Assembly: GCA_947174295.1 (NCBI GenBank)
Contig: CAMWIG010000075.1
Coordinates: 1 to 9,059 of the forward strand
Origin: an uncultured Alistipes sp.
GTDB taxonomy: Bacteria; Bacteroidota; Bacteroidia; Bacteroidales; Rikenellaceae
Direction: 5' to 3'
Length of the DNA stretch: 9,059 nucleotides
Shown: one piece after another, positions 1-5,751 of the stretch
Layout: each line of letters opens with the position of its first letter
Numbering within the stretch: the first letter of the stretch is position 1
Program-made: the position numbers and the translations under genes
The notes under the pieces: generated by a model
The model's database searches: none
Seen by the model: only the letters and a program-made list of their open reading frames with translations
Told to the model about the DNA's origin: nothing

Positions 1-11
1 CCCCACCCCAG

Positions 12-30
12 CCCCTCCCTCAGGGAGGGG
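12..30. repeat. GC-rich hairpin near window start
   Basis: A perfect 8-bp inverted repeat (12-19 with 23-30) with a 3-nt loop. Neither strand shows a clear T-run next to it. It lies downstream of the DUF4359 gene on the minus strand, so it could help end that transcript or belong to whatever lies beyond the window edge. A similar GGGAGG-type hairpin occurs at 3640-3659 in the other intergenic region. Its function is not known. Confidence 0.4.
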
Positions 31-185
31 TGCGATAGCACGTCACCGCTTTATGTTGCGTCGGTTGCTTAGGGCCTGTATTCCGTTTTGCATGCCTTGT
101 TTAGGTTCTTCTTGTCGTTGTCCGTTTTCGCGCGGGTTGCGCGCTTCGTTATGTCGTAGTCTCACGGCGTTCCGCCGTGTTTGCA

Positions 186-234
186 AATCCGACCCGCCCC
201 GGAACGCGTCCGCAGGCGAGGGTGGAGTCGGATT
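186..234 (-). terminator. Bulged hairpin downstream of the DUF4359 gene, possible terminator
   Basis: An inverted repeat in which 186-193 pairs perfectly with 227-234. After a one-base bulge (226), 194-199 continues to pair with 220-225, including one G-U pair. It begins 26 bases past the stop codon of the minus-strand DUF4359 gene, where a terminator for the trkA operon would be expected. The minus strand lacks a proper T-run after the stem, so it is either an atypical terminator, an RNA 3'-end stabiliser, or part of an intergenic repeat. The rest of 1-259 holds short GC-rich inverted repeats (for example 163-168 with 174-179) and no credible gene. Confidence 0.4.
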
Positions 235-259
235 GTTCGGGCGGCAGCCGAGCTGCATG

Positions 260-616
260 CTACTCTTCGAGTGCCGCAGCCAGGTCGTCGCAGTCCGGCA
301 GAAAGAACACGTGGTTCAGAATGCCGAACGAAACCGTTTTGCTTCTGCCTTGCAGGGTTACTCTCCCGACGCTGCAAACGAAATAATTGTCGATTGTCAG
401 CATATGGTCGAGAGCCAGTCCTATCAGTCCCGAGCCGAGCATCGACCCCAGCATCTGCAAGCCCGCGTATTCCGACTCGGCATCGATGCGGGAGTCAATC
501 TCCTGGTTCACCGACTGCATGATGGTCTCCTTGTGGGCGCTTTTGTCGGGGCAGCTGACTACGCATATCGCTCCGAGTATGCCCATTGCCGGAATGGCGC
601 AGGTAAGTTTCTTCAT
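260..616 (-). CDS. DUF4359 family putative lipoprotein
   Basis: A 118-residue protein that I recognise as DUF4359, a small family frequent in Bacteroidetes whose function is unknown. Residues 1-21 form a signal-like segment: Lys2-Lys3, then a hydrophobic stretch ending Val-Val-Ser before Cys22. This fits a lipobox (VVSC), so export and lipid anchoring are plausible but inferred. The family signature CPDK-x2-HK follows at 22-29. The core has a hydrophobic Gly-rich segment (LGSMLGSGLIGLALD, about 56-70) and a conserved-looking C-terminal block with NYFVCSVG, then a Lys-Thr-Val-Ser stretch ending GHVFF in other members. The ATG lies 12 bases after the GH3 gene stop with no promoter between, so it is probably the last gene of the trkA operon. 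The family call is from memory of its sequence pattern; the role in the cell cannot be told. Confidence 0.75.
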   Translation of the reverse strand: MKKLTCAIPAMGILGAICVVSCPDKSAHKETIMQSVNQEIDSRIDAESEYAGLQMLGSMLGSGLIGLALDHMLTIDNYFVCSVGRVTLQGRSKTVSFGILNHVFFLPDCDDLAAALEE

Positions 617-628
617 TCGTCTAATTTA

Positions 629-2140
629 TTATATCGTTTCAGCCTCTGCCGCGACTGTCGCATTCGTCTCGTCTCCGGCCGTCGCTTCTGCTATCTCCTC
701 CATGACGCGGCGGTCGTTGCACAGGTGCGGCACCTTGTTTTTGCAGCGGCGGCGGAGCCAGCGCTCGAACGTGCCGCGGGGCAGCGCTCTGACCAGCGGT
801 GGGGCCAGCGTCGTTCGCCGCTTGGCGTCGTAGTCCGAGTTGAGCCGTCGCAGTGCGTCGTCGAGCGTCGCGGCGAATGTCGCCGCGTCGGCCGGCTCGT
901 GCAGAAACTCCACGGCCCATTCGTGTGCGCCGCGCTCGTGCAGGGTCATGTATACGGGCGCTGCGGTGTACTCTGCGGCGACGGCTCCCGTGGCTCGGCA
1001 CGCTTCGGCCAGAGCACGTTCGGCGTTGTCGGCCATGAGCTCCTCGCCGAAGACGTTGATGAACTGCCGCGTGCGTCCCACGAGCCGTATGCGGTAAGGG
1101 TCGGTCGAGGTGAACTCCACGACGTCGCCCAGTTCGTAGCGCCACAGCCCGTTGCACGAGGTGATGACCATCGCGTAGCGGCCGCCGCTGCGGACGCCTT
1201 CGAGCGGTACTGTCGCCGCGCCGTCGCGGAACTCGTAGAGCGTGCCGTAGTCGGTCATTAGCATCATGTCGTCGCGCGACAGGTCGTCGGCCATTGCAAA
1301 GAACCCTTCCGAAGCGTTGTATGTCTCCATGTATCGGAAATCCTCGCTCGGCAGAATCTCCGCGAACGCCGCACGGTAGGGCGCGAATCCCATTCCTCCG
1401 TGGGCGAACATTTCCAGATGAGGCCACACCTCCAACAGGTTGTCGCACCCCGTATAGTCGAGTATGCGCCTGAGCAGAGCGAGATTCCACGACGGAACAC
1501 CGGCCAGCGACGTCACGTTGCGCCGCGTGCACTCGCGGCATATCGCAGCTGCCTTGGCTTCGAAATCCTCGGTCAGAGCCGTTCTTACGTCCGGCAGCCT
1601 CAGCCATCCGGCCGTCTGCGGCAGGCAGCTGATGACGATTGCCGACAGATCGCCCACCAGGGCTCCGTGCTCCGTGCGGCACGACCCTCCCAGAGTGAGC
1701 GCCCGGCCTTCGAATATGCGCGTGGCCGGATGCTCCGATGCGTACATCGCCGCCACGTCGCGCATGCCGCGCAGATGGTTCCGCCACAGGGCCTCGGCGG
1801 TGACGGGAATGTATTTGCTGCGGTCGGAGGTCGTGCCCGACGAGCGGGCGAACATCCTCGCGCAGCCTTCCGCCGCTACGTTCCTCTCTCCTGCGAGCAT
1901 CCTCTCGACATAGGGTCTGAACGCGTCGTAGTCGCGAACGGGAACAGCTTCGGCGAACCGTTCGTATGTCATGCCGGCGCGCAGGCCGTGGTCGTGTCCG
2001 AATGCCGTGCGTTCGCCGCGGAAGGCGAGCTCCGCGAAGGTTCGTCTCTGCAACTCCGCAGCATCGCGCCGCATGCGGTCGAAAGCTCTCGCACGTGTGG
2101 CGAGGGCGGTTCGTATTATTCTGTTTTTCAGTCCTTGCAT
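629..2140 (-). CDS. GH3 auxin-responsive-promoter family protein (acyl-adenylating enzyme)
   Basis: A 503-residue member of the GH3 superfamily. Plant members activate a carboxylic acid with ATP and join it to an amino acid; bacterial substrates are mostly unknown. Visible motifs are the ATP/phosphate loop SSGTTSDRSKYIPVT (100-114), YNASEGF (274-280), WRYELGDVV (333-341), GRTRQFINVFGEE (355-367) and a C-terminal CKNKVPHL block (466-473), where a Lys could serve in adenylation. Length is normal for the family and the protein is soluble. I chose the ATG at 2140. A GTG at 2179 would add 13 residues rich in Ser and Arg that look unlike family N-termini, and would begin only 4 bases after the trkA stop. 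With the ATG the gap to trkA is 43 bases. It sits between trkA and a DUF4359 gene in one apparent operon, which gives no hint of substrate. A link to auxin in this organism should not be assumed. Confidence 0.88.
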   Translation of the reverse strand: MQGLKNRIIRTALATRARAFDRMRRDAAELQRRTFAELAFRGERTAFGHDHGLRAGMTYERFAEAVPVRDYDAFRPYVERMLAGERNVAAEGCARMFARSSGTTSDRSKYIPVTAEALWRNHLRGMRDVAAMYASEHPATRIFEGRALTLGGSCRTEHGALVGDLSAIVISCLPQTAGWLRLPDVRTALTEDFEAKAAAICRECTRRNVTSLAGVPSWNLALLRRILDYTGCDNLLEVWPHLEMFAHGGMGFAPYRAAFAEILPSEDFRYMETYNASEGFFAMADDLSRDDMMLMTDYGTLYEFRDGAATVPLEGVRSGGRYAMVITSCNGLWRYELGDVVEFTSTDPYRIRLVGRTRQFINVFGEELMADNAERALAEACRATGAVAAEYTAAPVYMTLHERGAHEWAVEFLHEPADAATFAATLDDALRRLNSDYDAKRRTTLAPPLVRALPRGTFERWLRRRCKNKVPHLCNDRRVMEEIAEATAGDETNATVAAEAETI

Positions 2141-2183
2141 CTCTTCGGTCGACTTCCGCGCCGACGAAGAGCGCCGCACGGAA

Positions 2184-3524
2184 TCAGTTAAAATATTCGC
2201 CTATTCTGCCTATGGCCGACGGCATGGCGAATACCACCACGCGGTCGTAGGCGTTGATTTCGGTGTTGCCCACGGCGATGAAGACCTTGTCGCCGCGAAC
2301 TATGCCGCCGATTATGACATCGTCGGGCAGGTTCATATCCTTTATACGGCTCTTCGTGGCCGGGGAGTTGGGCTTCACGATGAATTCCAGCACCTCGGCT
2401 TCGCTGCCCGTGAGGCACTTTATGGCCTGCACGTCGGTCGACATCGTGAAACGGAAGATGTTCGACGCCGTCACGAGTTTCTTGTTGATTATGGTGTCGA
2501 TGCCCATGCTCTCGGCCAGGCTAATGTAGTTGAGGTTCTCGACCTCGGCTATCACCTTCTTCACACCCATGCGCTTGGCGAGCATCGCCGCGAGGATGTT
2601 GGTCTCGCTGCGGCCCGTAACGGCGACGAAGGCGTCCATATTCGACAGACCCTCCTCCAACATGGCCTCCGTGTGGCGGCCGTCTTCGTTGATTATGAGT
2701 GTCTTGTCCAACAACTCTGCCAAACGGTAGGCTTTTTCGGAGTTGTAATCGACCAATTTTATGTTCATTTCGTCCTGCAACTCTTCGGCGATGCGGATTC
2801 CTATGCGCGAGCCGCCGAGAATCATCATGTTCTTGACCTGGACGTTGGTCTGGCCCGAGAGCTCGATGAGCTCGCGCACGGCGTCCTGGCGCGTGATGAC
2901 GTAAATAAGGTCGCCCTCCATGAACTCTTCGCCGCGCCGCGGAATGATGGTCTGCCCGCTGCGGGCTATTGCCACCGTGCGGTAGCTGAGCGGAGTGTCG
3001 TCGGCGGCGAACCCGGCGAGCTCGCGACCCACCAGAGGCGACGAGGCTTCGAGGCGGAACACCACCAGCGAGAGCTTGCCGCTCGAAAAGTCGACGTACT
3101 CCGTAGTCGACGTGTGTCCCAGCAGATTGATGACCTCGCGGGCGGCGACCTTTTCGGGGTAGAAGAGGTAGTCGATGCCCATGTCGATGAATATCTCCTT
3201 GTTGTTGGGTTCGAGATACTCGTTGTTGTCGATGCGTGCGATGGATTTCTTGGCGCCGAGCTGCTTGGCGAGCATTGCCGAGAGGATGTTCTCGTTCTCC
3301 TCGTGATTCACGGCGATGAAGAGGTCGCAGCGCCGCACGGCGGCCTTGCGCAGCGTGTCGAAGGTCGTCGAGTCGCCCTCGACGGTTATCACGTCGGCCA
3401 GCGAGCTCACGTCGCCCAGAAGTTTGGGGTCGGCGTCCACGACCGTGATGTCGTGGCCGTTGCCGCTGAGCATCTTCGCAAGATGACTTCCCATTTCGCC
3501 TGCACCGGCTATTATGATTCGCAT
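2184..3524 (-). CDS. trkA: Trk system potassium transporter peripheral subunit TrkA
   Basis: A 446-residue cytoplasmic regulatory protein of the Trk/Ktr-type K+ uptake system, which gates the membrane pore subunit (TrkH/TrkG) in response to bound nucleotide. It has the full TrkA layout of two tandem RCK modules. The first Rossmann domain (about 1-120) has the dinucleotide loop GAGEMG at 7-12 and an acidic strand-2 end at Asp30. RCK_C follows (about 140-222, including SPLVGREL). The second Rossmann domain (about 231-350) has the loop GGSRIG at 237-242 and Asp259. A second RCK_C lies at about 370-440. Length is normal, with no membrane segment or signal peptide. It is the first gene of a minus-strand unit with the GH3 gene. 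The pore gene trkH, often beside trkA in Bacteroidetes, is not in this window. The inferred transcript start near 3711 leaves a leader of about 190 bases. Confidence 0.93.
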   Translation of the reverse strand: MRIIIAGAGEMGSHLAKMLSGNGHDITVVDADPKLLGDVSSLADVITVEGDSTTFDTLRKAAVRRCDLFIAVNHEENENILSAMLAKQLGAKKSIARIDNNEYLEPNNKEIFIDMGIDYLFYPEKVAAREVINLLGHTSTTEYVDFSSGKLSLVVFRLEASSPLVGRELAGFAADDTPLSYRTVAIARSGQTIIPRRGEEFMEGDLIYVITRQDAVRELIELSGQTNVQVKNMMILGGSRIGIRIAEELQDEMNIKLVDYNSEKAYRLAELLDKTLIINEDGRHTEAMLEEGLSNMDAFVAVTGRSETNILAAMLAKRMGVKKVIAEVENLNYISLAESMGIDTIINKKLVTASNIFRFTMSTDVQAIKCLTGSEAEVLEFIVKPNSPATKSRIKDMNLPDDVIIGGIVRGDKVFIAVGNTEINAYDRVVVFAMPSAIGRIGEYFN

Positions 3525-3555
3525 GGTTGTACTTTAATTTCTAAGTTTATGTTAT

Positions 3556-3659
3556 GCCGCGTTTCGCGGCTTTCGTTCCTTGTCCGCCGTAGTCTCGCGT
3601 CCTTGCACGCGTTTGCGAATGTTGCCCGTTCTCCTGAATCCTCCCTTCTGCGAGGGAGG
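3556..3659. repeat. Intergenic hairpins in the trkA leader
   Basis: Two small inverted repeats lie between trkA and its presumed promoter: 3556-3561 with 3565-3570 (6 bp, TTT loop) and 3640-3646 with 3653-3659 (7 bp, 6-nt loop). The word CGTAGTCTC at 3588-3596 also occurs at 155-163, preceded in both places by TTCGTT. The trkA transcript would carry this stretch in its 5' leader. It holds no credible gene. Whether it regulates trkA or is a dispersed intergenic repeat cannot be decided from one window. Confidence 0.4.
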
Positions 3660-3701
3660 GCTTGCATTCCGTCTTCGGCGTCGGAGACGGGCGGCCGCAC
3701 T

Positions 3702-3733
3702 TTTGCAAAATCAATGACAAATGTATATATTTG
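3702..3733 (+). promoter_or_regulatory. Bacteroidetes-type promoter for the 3781 gene
   Basis: The -33 box TTTG (3702-3705) is followed by 20 bases and a -7 box TATATTTG (3726-3733), a perfect fit to TTTG-N19-21-TAnnTTTG. Transcription would begin near 3740, leaving about 40 A/T-rich bases before the ATG at 3781. Confidence 0.7.
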
Positions 3734-3748
3734 TATCGGAAAGTCAAA
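3718..3748 (-). promoter_or_regulatory. Bacteroidetes-type promoter for trkA, opposed to the plus-strand promoter
   Basis: On the minus strand the -33 box TTTG lies at 3745-3748 and the -7 box TACATTTG at 3718-3725, with 19 bases between, again a perfect consensus. Its -7 box abuts the -7 box of the plus-strand promoter (3726-3733). Transcription toward trkA would start near 3711. Only one polymerase could open this DNA at a time. Confidence 0.65.
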
Positions 3749-3780
3749 ATTTTAAAAGGTTTATTTAAAGTAACGGCATT

Positions 3781-4053
3781 ATGGAAACAACCGTATCTAC
3801 ATGGGTCGTTGTCCTTCTTGCGGCGATAGGTTTCGTGGCGTTTTTCGTCGTCGGCATGTCGCTGACGCTGATATTCAAGGGGCACCATATCGACTCGGAG
3901 ATTTCGACCAACAAGGATATGCAGCGTCTGGGCATAAAGTGTGCCGTGCAGGAGGCACGCGAGGAGGGCGGCGAGGATGACTGCCGCGACGTGGGATGCT
4001 CGGGCAACTGCGCCGGCTGCGACATCGACCACAAGGCCGATGCGCACGGATGA
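3781..4053 (+). CDS. Small single-helix membrane protein with cysteine-rich C-terminus
   Basis: A 90-residue protein of unknown function, resembling small conserved Bacteroidetes proteins I have seen without a named role. Residues 8-32 form one strongly hydrophobic helix (WVVVLLAAIGFVAFFVVGMSL and on). A soluble tail follows, containing KGHHIDSEISTN (33-44), Cys54 in LGIKCAVQ, an acidic linker (58-67) and a cysteine cluster at 68, 73, 77 and 80 (C-x4-C-x3-C-x2-C). Five cysteines in the last 37 residues suggest a metal or iron-sulfur site; this is inferred, not shown. Since it has few positive residues before the helix, the tail is likely but not certainly cytoplasmic. It is transcribed alone from its own consensus promoter, divergent from trkA, and ends before a strong bidirectional hairpin. 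Confidence 0.8.
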   Translation: METTVSTWVVVLLAAIGFVAFFVVGMSLTLIFKGHHIDSEISTNKDMQRLGIKCAVQEAREEGGEDDCRDVGCSGNCAGCDIDHKADAHG

Positions 4054-4104
4054 AACGCCGCGGGCCGCATGTCGTGAAGACGTGCGGTCGGCGGATTTTA
4101 GCGT

Positions 4105-4140
4105 AACCGCCCCTGCCGGACAGTTCCGGCAGGGGCGGTT
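4105..4140. terminator. Bidirectional intrinsic terminator between convergent genes
   Basis: A perfect 16-bp inverted repeat (4105-4120 with 4125-4140) around a 4-nt loop, very GC-rich, lying between the stop codons of two convergent genes (4053 plus, 4171 minus). The outer A-A/T-T pairs put short T-rich stretches after the stem on both strands (TTTCATCTT on the plus strand). Position and symmetry suggest it ends both transcripts. Confidence 0.85.
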
Positions 4141-4170
4141 TCATCTTCGGAAGGCCGTATGCGCAGCCTG

Positions 4171-5460
4171 TTATTCGGCGGCGAGGGCCTGCTCGATGTC
4201 GGCGATGATGTCGTCGGCATCCTCGATTCCGGCCGAGAAGCGGATGAGGTCGGGAGCGCTGCCCGCCTCCGAGAGCTGTTCGTCGGAGAGCTGGCGGTGG
4301 GTGTGGCTCGCCGGGTGCAGCACGCAGGTGCGCGCGTCGGCCACGTGAGTCACGATGGCTGCCAGACGAAGCGAGTCCATGAAGCGTATGGCCACCTCGC
4401 GGCCGCCTTTGAGACCGAACGAGAGCACGCCGCACGACCCGCCGGGCAGATACTTGCGGCCCAGTTCGTAGTACTTGTCGCCCGGCAGTCCGCAGTAGTG
4501 CACCCATGCCACCTTGTCGGTGCGGGCGGCGAGGTACTCGGCTACGCGCTGCGCATTCTCGCAATGGCGCGGAACGCGCAGGTGGAGCGTTTCGAGTCCC
4601 AGATTGAGCAGGAACGCATTCTGCGGCGACTGCGACGAGCCGAGGTCGCGCATGAGCTGCGCCGTGGCCTTGGTGATGTAGGCCATGCGTCCGAACGCTT
4701 TGGTGTAGGTCAGTCCGTGGTACGATTCGTCGGGAGTGGTGAGCCCCGGGAACTTGTCGGCGTGCGCCTCCCAGTCGAAGTTGCCGCTGTCGACTATCGC
4801 CCCGCCCACGGCCGTGGCGTGACCGTCCATGTATTTTGTCGTGGAGTGCGTCACGATGTCGGCGCCCCACTCTATGGGGCGGCAGTTTACGGGGGTGGCG
4901 AAGGTGTTGTCGACGATAAGGGGCACGCCGTGCGAGTGGGCCAGCCGTGCGAAGCGCTCGATGTCGAGCACCGCGACGCCGGGGTTGGAGAGGGTCTCGC
5001 CGAAGAGCGCCTTGGTTTCGGGCCGGAATGCGGCCTTTATCTCGTCGTCGGAAGCGTCGGGGTCGACGAACGTCACCTCGATTCCCATCTTGCGGAGCGT
5101 CACGCCGAAGAGGTTGAACGTGCCGCCGTAGATGTTCGTCGCACTGACTATGTGGTCGCCCGCCGAGCAGATGTTGAGCACGGCGTAGAACGACGCCGCC
5201 TGGCCCGACGAGGTCAGGATTGCTCCCACGCCCCCTTCGAGCGCCGCGATTTTGGCCGCCACGTTGTCGCACGTGGGGTTTTGGAGCCGCGAGTAGAAGT
5301 ATCCGCTCTCTTCGAGGTCGAACAGGCGGGCCATCTGTTCGCTGGTTTCGTATTTGAACGTGGTGCTCTGCACTATCGGCATCACGCGCGGCTGTCCGTT
5401 CGCCGGACGGTAGCCGGCTTGTACGCAGAGCGTACCTATTTTGTACTTTTTAGTCTCCAT
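4171..5460 (-). CDS. metY: O-acetylhomoserine aminocarboxypropyltransferase (O-acetylhomoserine sulfhydrylase)
   Basis: A 429-residue PLP enzyme of the Cys/Met metabolism family. It converts O-acetyl-L-homoserine and sulfide to homocysteine (direct sulfhydrylation) in methionine biosynthesis, in the cytoplasm. Visible features are YSRLQNPT (56-63, PLP-phosphate and substrate contacts from the partner subunit), SSGQAA (84-89), YGGTFNLF (111-118), DNTFATP (184-190, with Asp184 expected to hold the PLP nitrogen) and the Schiff-base Lys209 in THSTTKYMDGH. The length and the long insertion after the lysine fit MetY rather than the shorter cystathionine gamma-synthase group. The start is the ATG at 5460. 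The frame stays open far upstream across the antisense of pheA, but that is an artefact of GC-rich DNA, since METKKYKIGTLCVQAG is the usual family N-terminus. It diverges from the phe operon and is probably monocistronic. Confidence 0.92.
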   Translation of the reverse strand: METKKYKIGTLCVQAGYRPANGQPRVMPIVQSTTFKYETSEQMARLFDLEESGYFYSRLQNPTCDNVAAKIAALEGGVGAILTSSGQAASFYAVLNICSAGDHIVSATNIYGGTFNLFGVTLRKMGIEVTFVDPDASDDEIKAAFRPETKALFGETLSNPGVAVLDIERFARLAHSHGVPLIVDNTFATPVNCRPIEWGADIVTHSTTKYMDGHATAVGGAIVDSGNFDWEAHADKFPGLTTPDESYHGLTYTKAFGRMAYITKATAQLMRDLGSSQSPQNAFLLNLGLETLHLRVPRHCENAQRVAEYLAARTDKVAWVHYCGLPGDKYYELGRKYLPGGSCGVLSFGLKGGREVAIRFMDSLRLAAIVTHVADARTCVLHPASHTHRQLSDEQLSEAGSAPDLIRFSAGIEDADDIIADIEQALAAE

Positions 5461-5515
5461 GTCTTTTCGTTCGTTGAATTGCCGGCCTTCCCTGAAAAGG
5501 CCCCTTTCATGGCGG

Positions 5516-5523
5516 CGAAGGTA
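5516..5523 (-). promoter_or_regulatory. Possible -7 box for metY
   Basis: The minus strand reads TACCTTCG, one base off TAnnTTTG, 55 bases before the metY start. No good TTTG -33 box is found at the expected spacing, so this is a weak call. A small hairpin (5484-5489 with 5497-5502) lies in the short leader that would result. Confidence 0.35.
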
Positions 5524-5542
5524 CGAAAAATATCGGATAAAA

Positions 5543-5574
5543 TTTGGATTTTCGGTTCGAATGTCATACATTTG
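5543..5574 (+). promoter_or_regulatory. Promoter of the phe leader and aromatic operon
   Basis: TTTG (5543-5546), 20 bases, then TACATTTG (5567-5574): a perfect match to the Bacteroidetes promoter pattern. Transcription would start near 5580, about 16 bases before the leader-peptide ATG and about 170 bases before pheA. This places the whole attenuator inside the transcript. Confidence 0.75.
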
Positions 5575-5595
5575 CCGATAGAACGCACGATTCGT

Positions 5596-5685
5596 ATGAC
5601 GGCTTTTAATTTCGCATATTGCTTTTTCGTCTATTTCTTTTTCGGTAGGGAGAAGAAACGGAACGGCGTGTATGCGATAGGCTGA
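5596..5685 (+). CDS. Phe-rich leader peptide of the pheA attenuator
   Basis: A 29-residue ORF between the promoter and pheA. Its first 16 residues are MTAFNFAYCFFVYFFF: seven Phe (4, 6, 10, 11, 14-16) and two Tyr (8, 13), with a third Tyr at 26. The rest is basic and unremarkable, ending at TGA 5683-5685. Such runs are the mark of attenuator leader peptides such as enterobacterial PheL, where ribosome stalling at Phe codons reports low charged tRNA-Phe. The frame is also open upstream, antisense to metY, but the ATG at 5596 is the only ATG in frame downstream of the inferred transcript start. There is no Shine-Dalgarno, as is usual in this phylum. Its role is in the act of translation; the peptide itself probably does nothing. 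The call rests on composition, position and the fitting RNA structures. Confidence 0.85.
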   Translation: MTAFNFAYCFFVYFFFGREKKRNGVYAIG

Positions 5686-5739
5686 TGAGATAATTGATTT
5701 GCGACTTGCTCCCGTTTCTCGAAGGACGGGAGCTTTTTT
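5634..5739 (+). promoter_or_regulatory. Ribosome-mediated transcription attenuator (Phe)
   Basis: Three alternative helices can be drawn. Helix 1:2 pairs 5634-5643 with 5649-5658 (10 bp, two G-U, 5-nt loop); its 5' arm is Phe codons 14-16. Helix 2:3 pairs 5654-5661 with 5712-5719 (8 Watson-Crick bp). Helix 3:4 is the terminator, 5708-5717 with 5724-5733, followed by T's. Segments 2 and 3 are each shared by two helices, so the forms exclude each other. A ribosome stalled on the Phe codons would mask segment 1, free segment 2 to form the antiterminator and let transcription enter pheA. With ample charged tRNA-Phe the terminator forms. Pairing was found by eye; energies were not computed. Confidence 0.82.
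5708..5739 (+). terminator. Intrinsic terminator just before pheA (attenuator helix 3:4)
   Basis: The stem pairs 5708-5715 with 5726-5733 (8 Watson-Crick bp), extended by two G-U pairs to a 6-nt loop, and is followed at once by six T's, a G and four more T's. It ends 12 bases before the pheA ATG and faces into it. A terminator at the front of a biosynthetic operon, not behind a gene, points to conditional termination. Confidence 0.88.
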
Positions 5740-5751
5740 GTTTTCAGGACT

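Noticed and set aside
43..258. A 71-residue minus-strand ORF in the first intergenic stretch
   Set aside because: It runs through hairpins, is rich in Arg, Asn and Pro without any domain pattern, and lacks a promoter. Its wording resembles that of the untranslated repeat-like stretch at 3541-3700.
53..1261. A 402-residue plus-strand ORF opposite the GH3 and DUF4359 genes
   Set aside because: It has no recognisable domain, is Arg/Val-rich, and is a mirror of the GH3 coding frame common in GC-rich DNA.
2141..2179. GTG start adding 13 residues to the GH3 enzyme
   Set aside because: The extension is Ser/Arg-rich and not family-like. The ATG at 2140 gives a normal N-terminus. The GTG is still possible because it is only 4 bases after the trkA stop.
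5461..5515. A SAM-type riboswitch in the metY leader
   Set aside because: The probable leader is only about 50 bases, with one short hairpin (5484-5502) and no consensus SAM-riboswitch elements that I recognise.
4159..5595. Upstream extension of the Phe-rich leader ORF to a 508-residue plus-strand protein
   Set aside because: It is the reverse-strand shadow of metY and lies upstream of the promoter, so it would not be on the phe transcript. Only the part from 5596 is meaningful.
5580..5751. A T-box element controlling pheA
   Set aside because: No T-box sequence (TGGNACCGCG-like) or stem I is visible. The Phe-rich ORF and the three exclusive helices fit ribosome-mediated attenuation instead.
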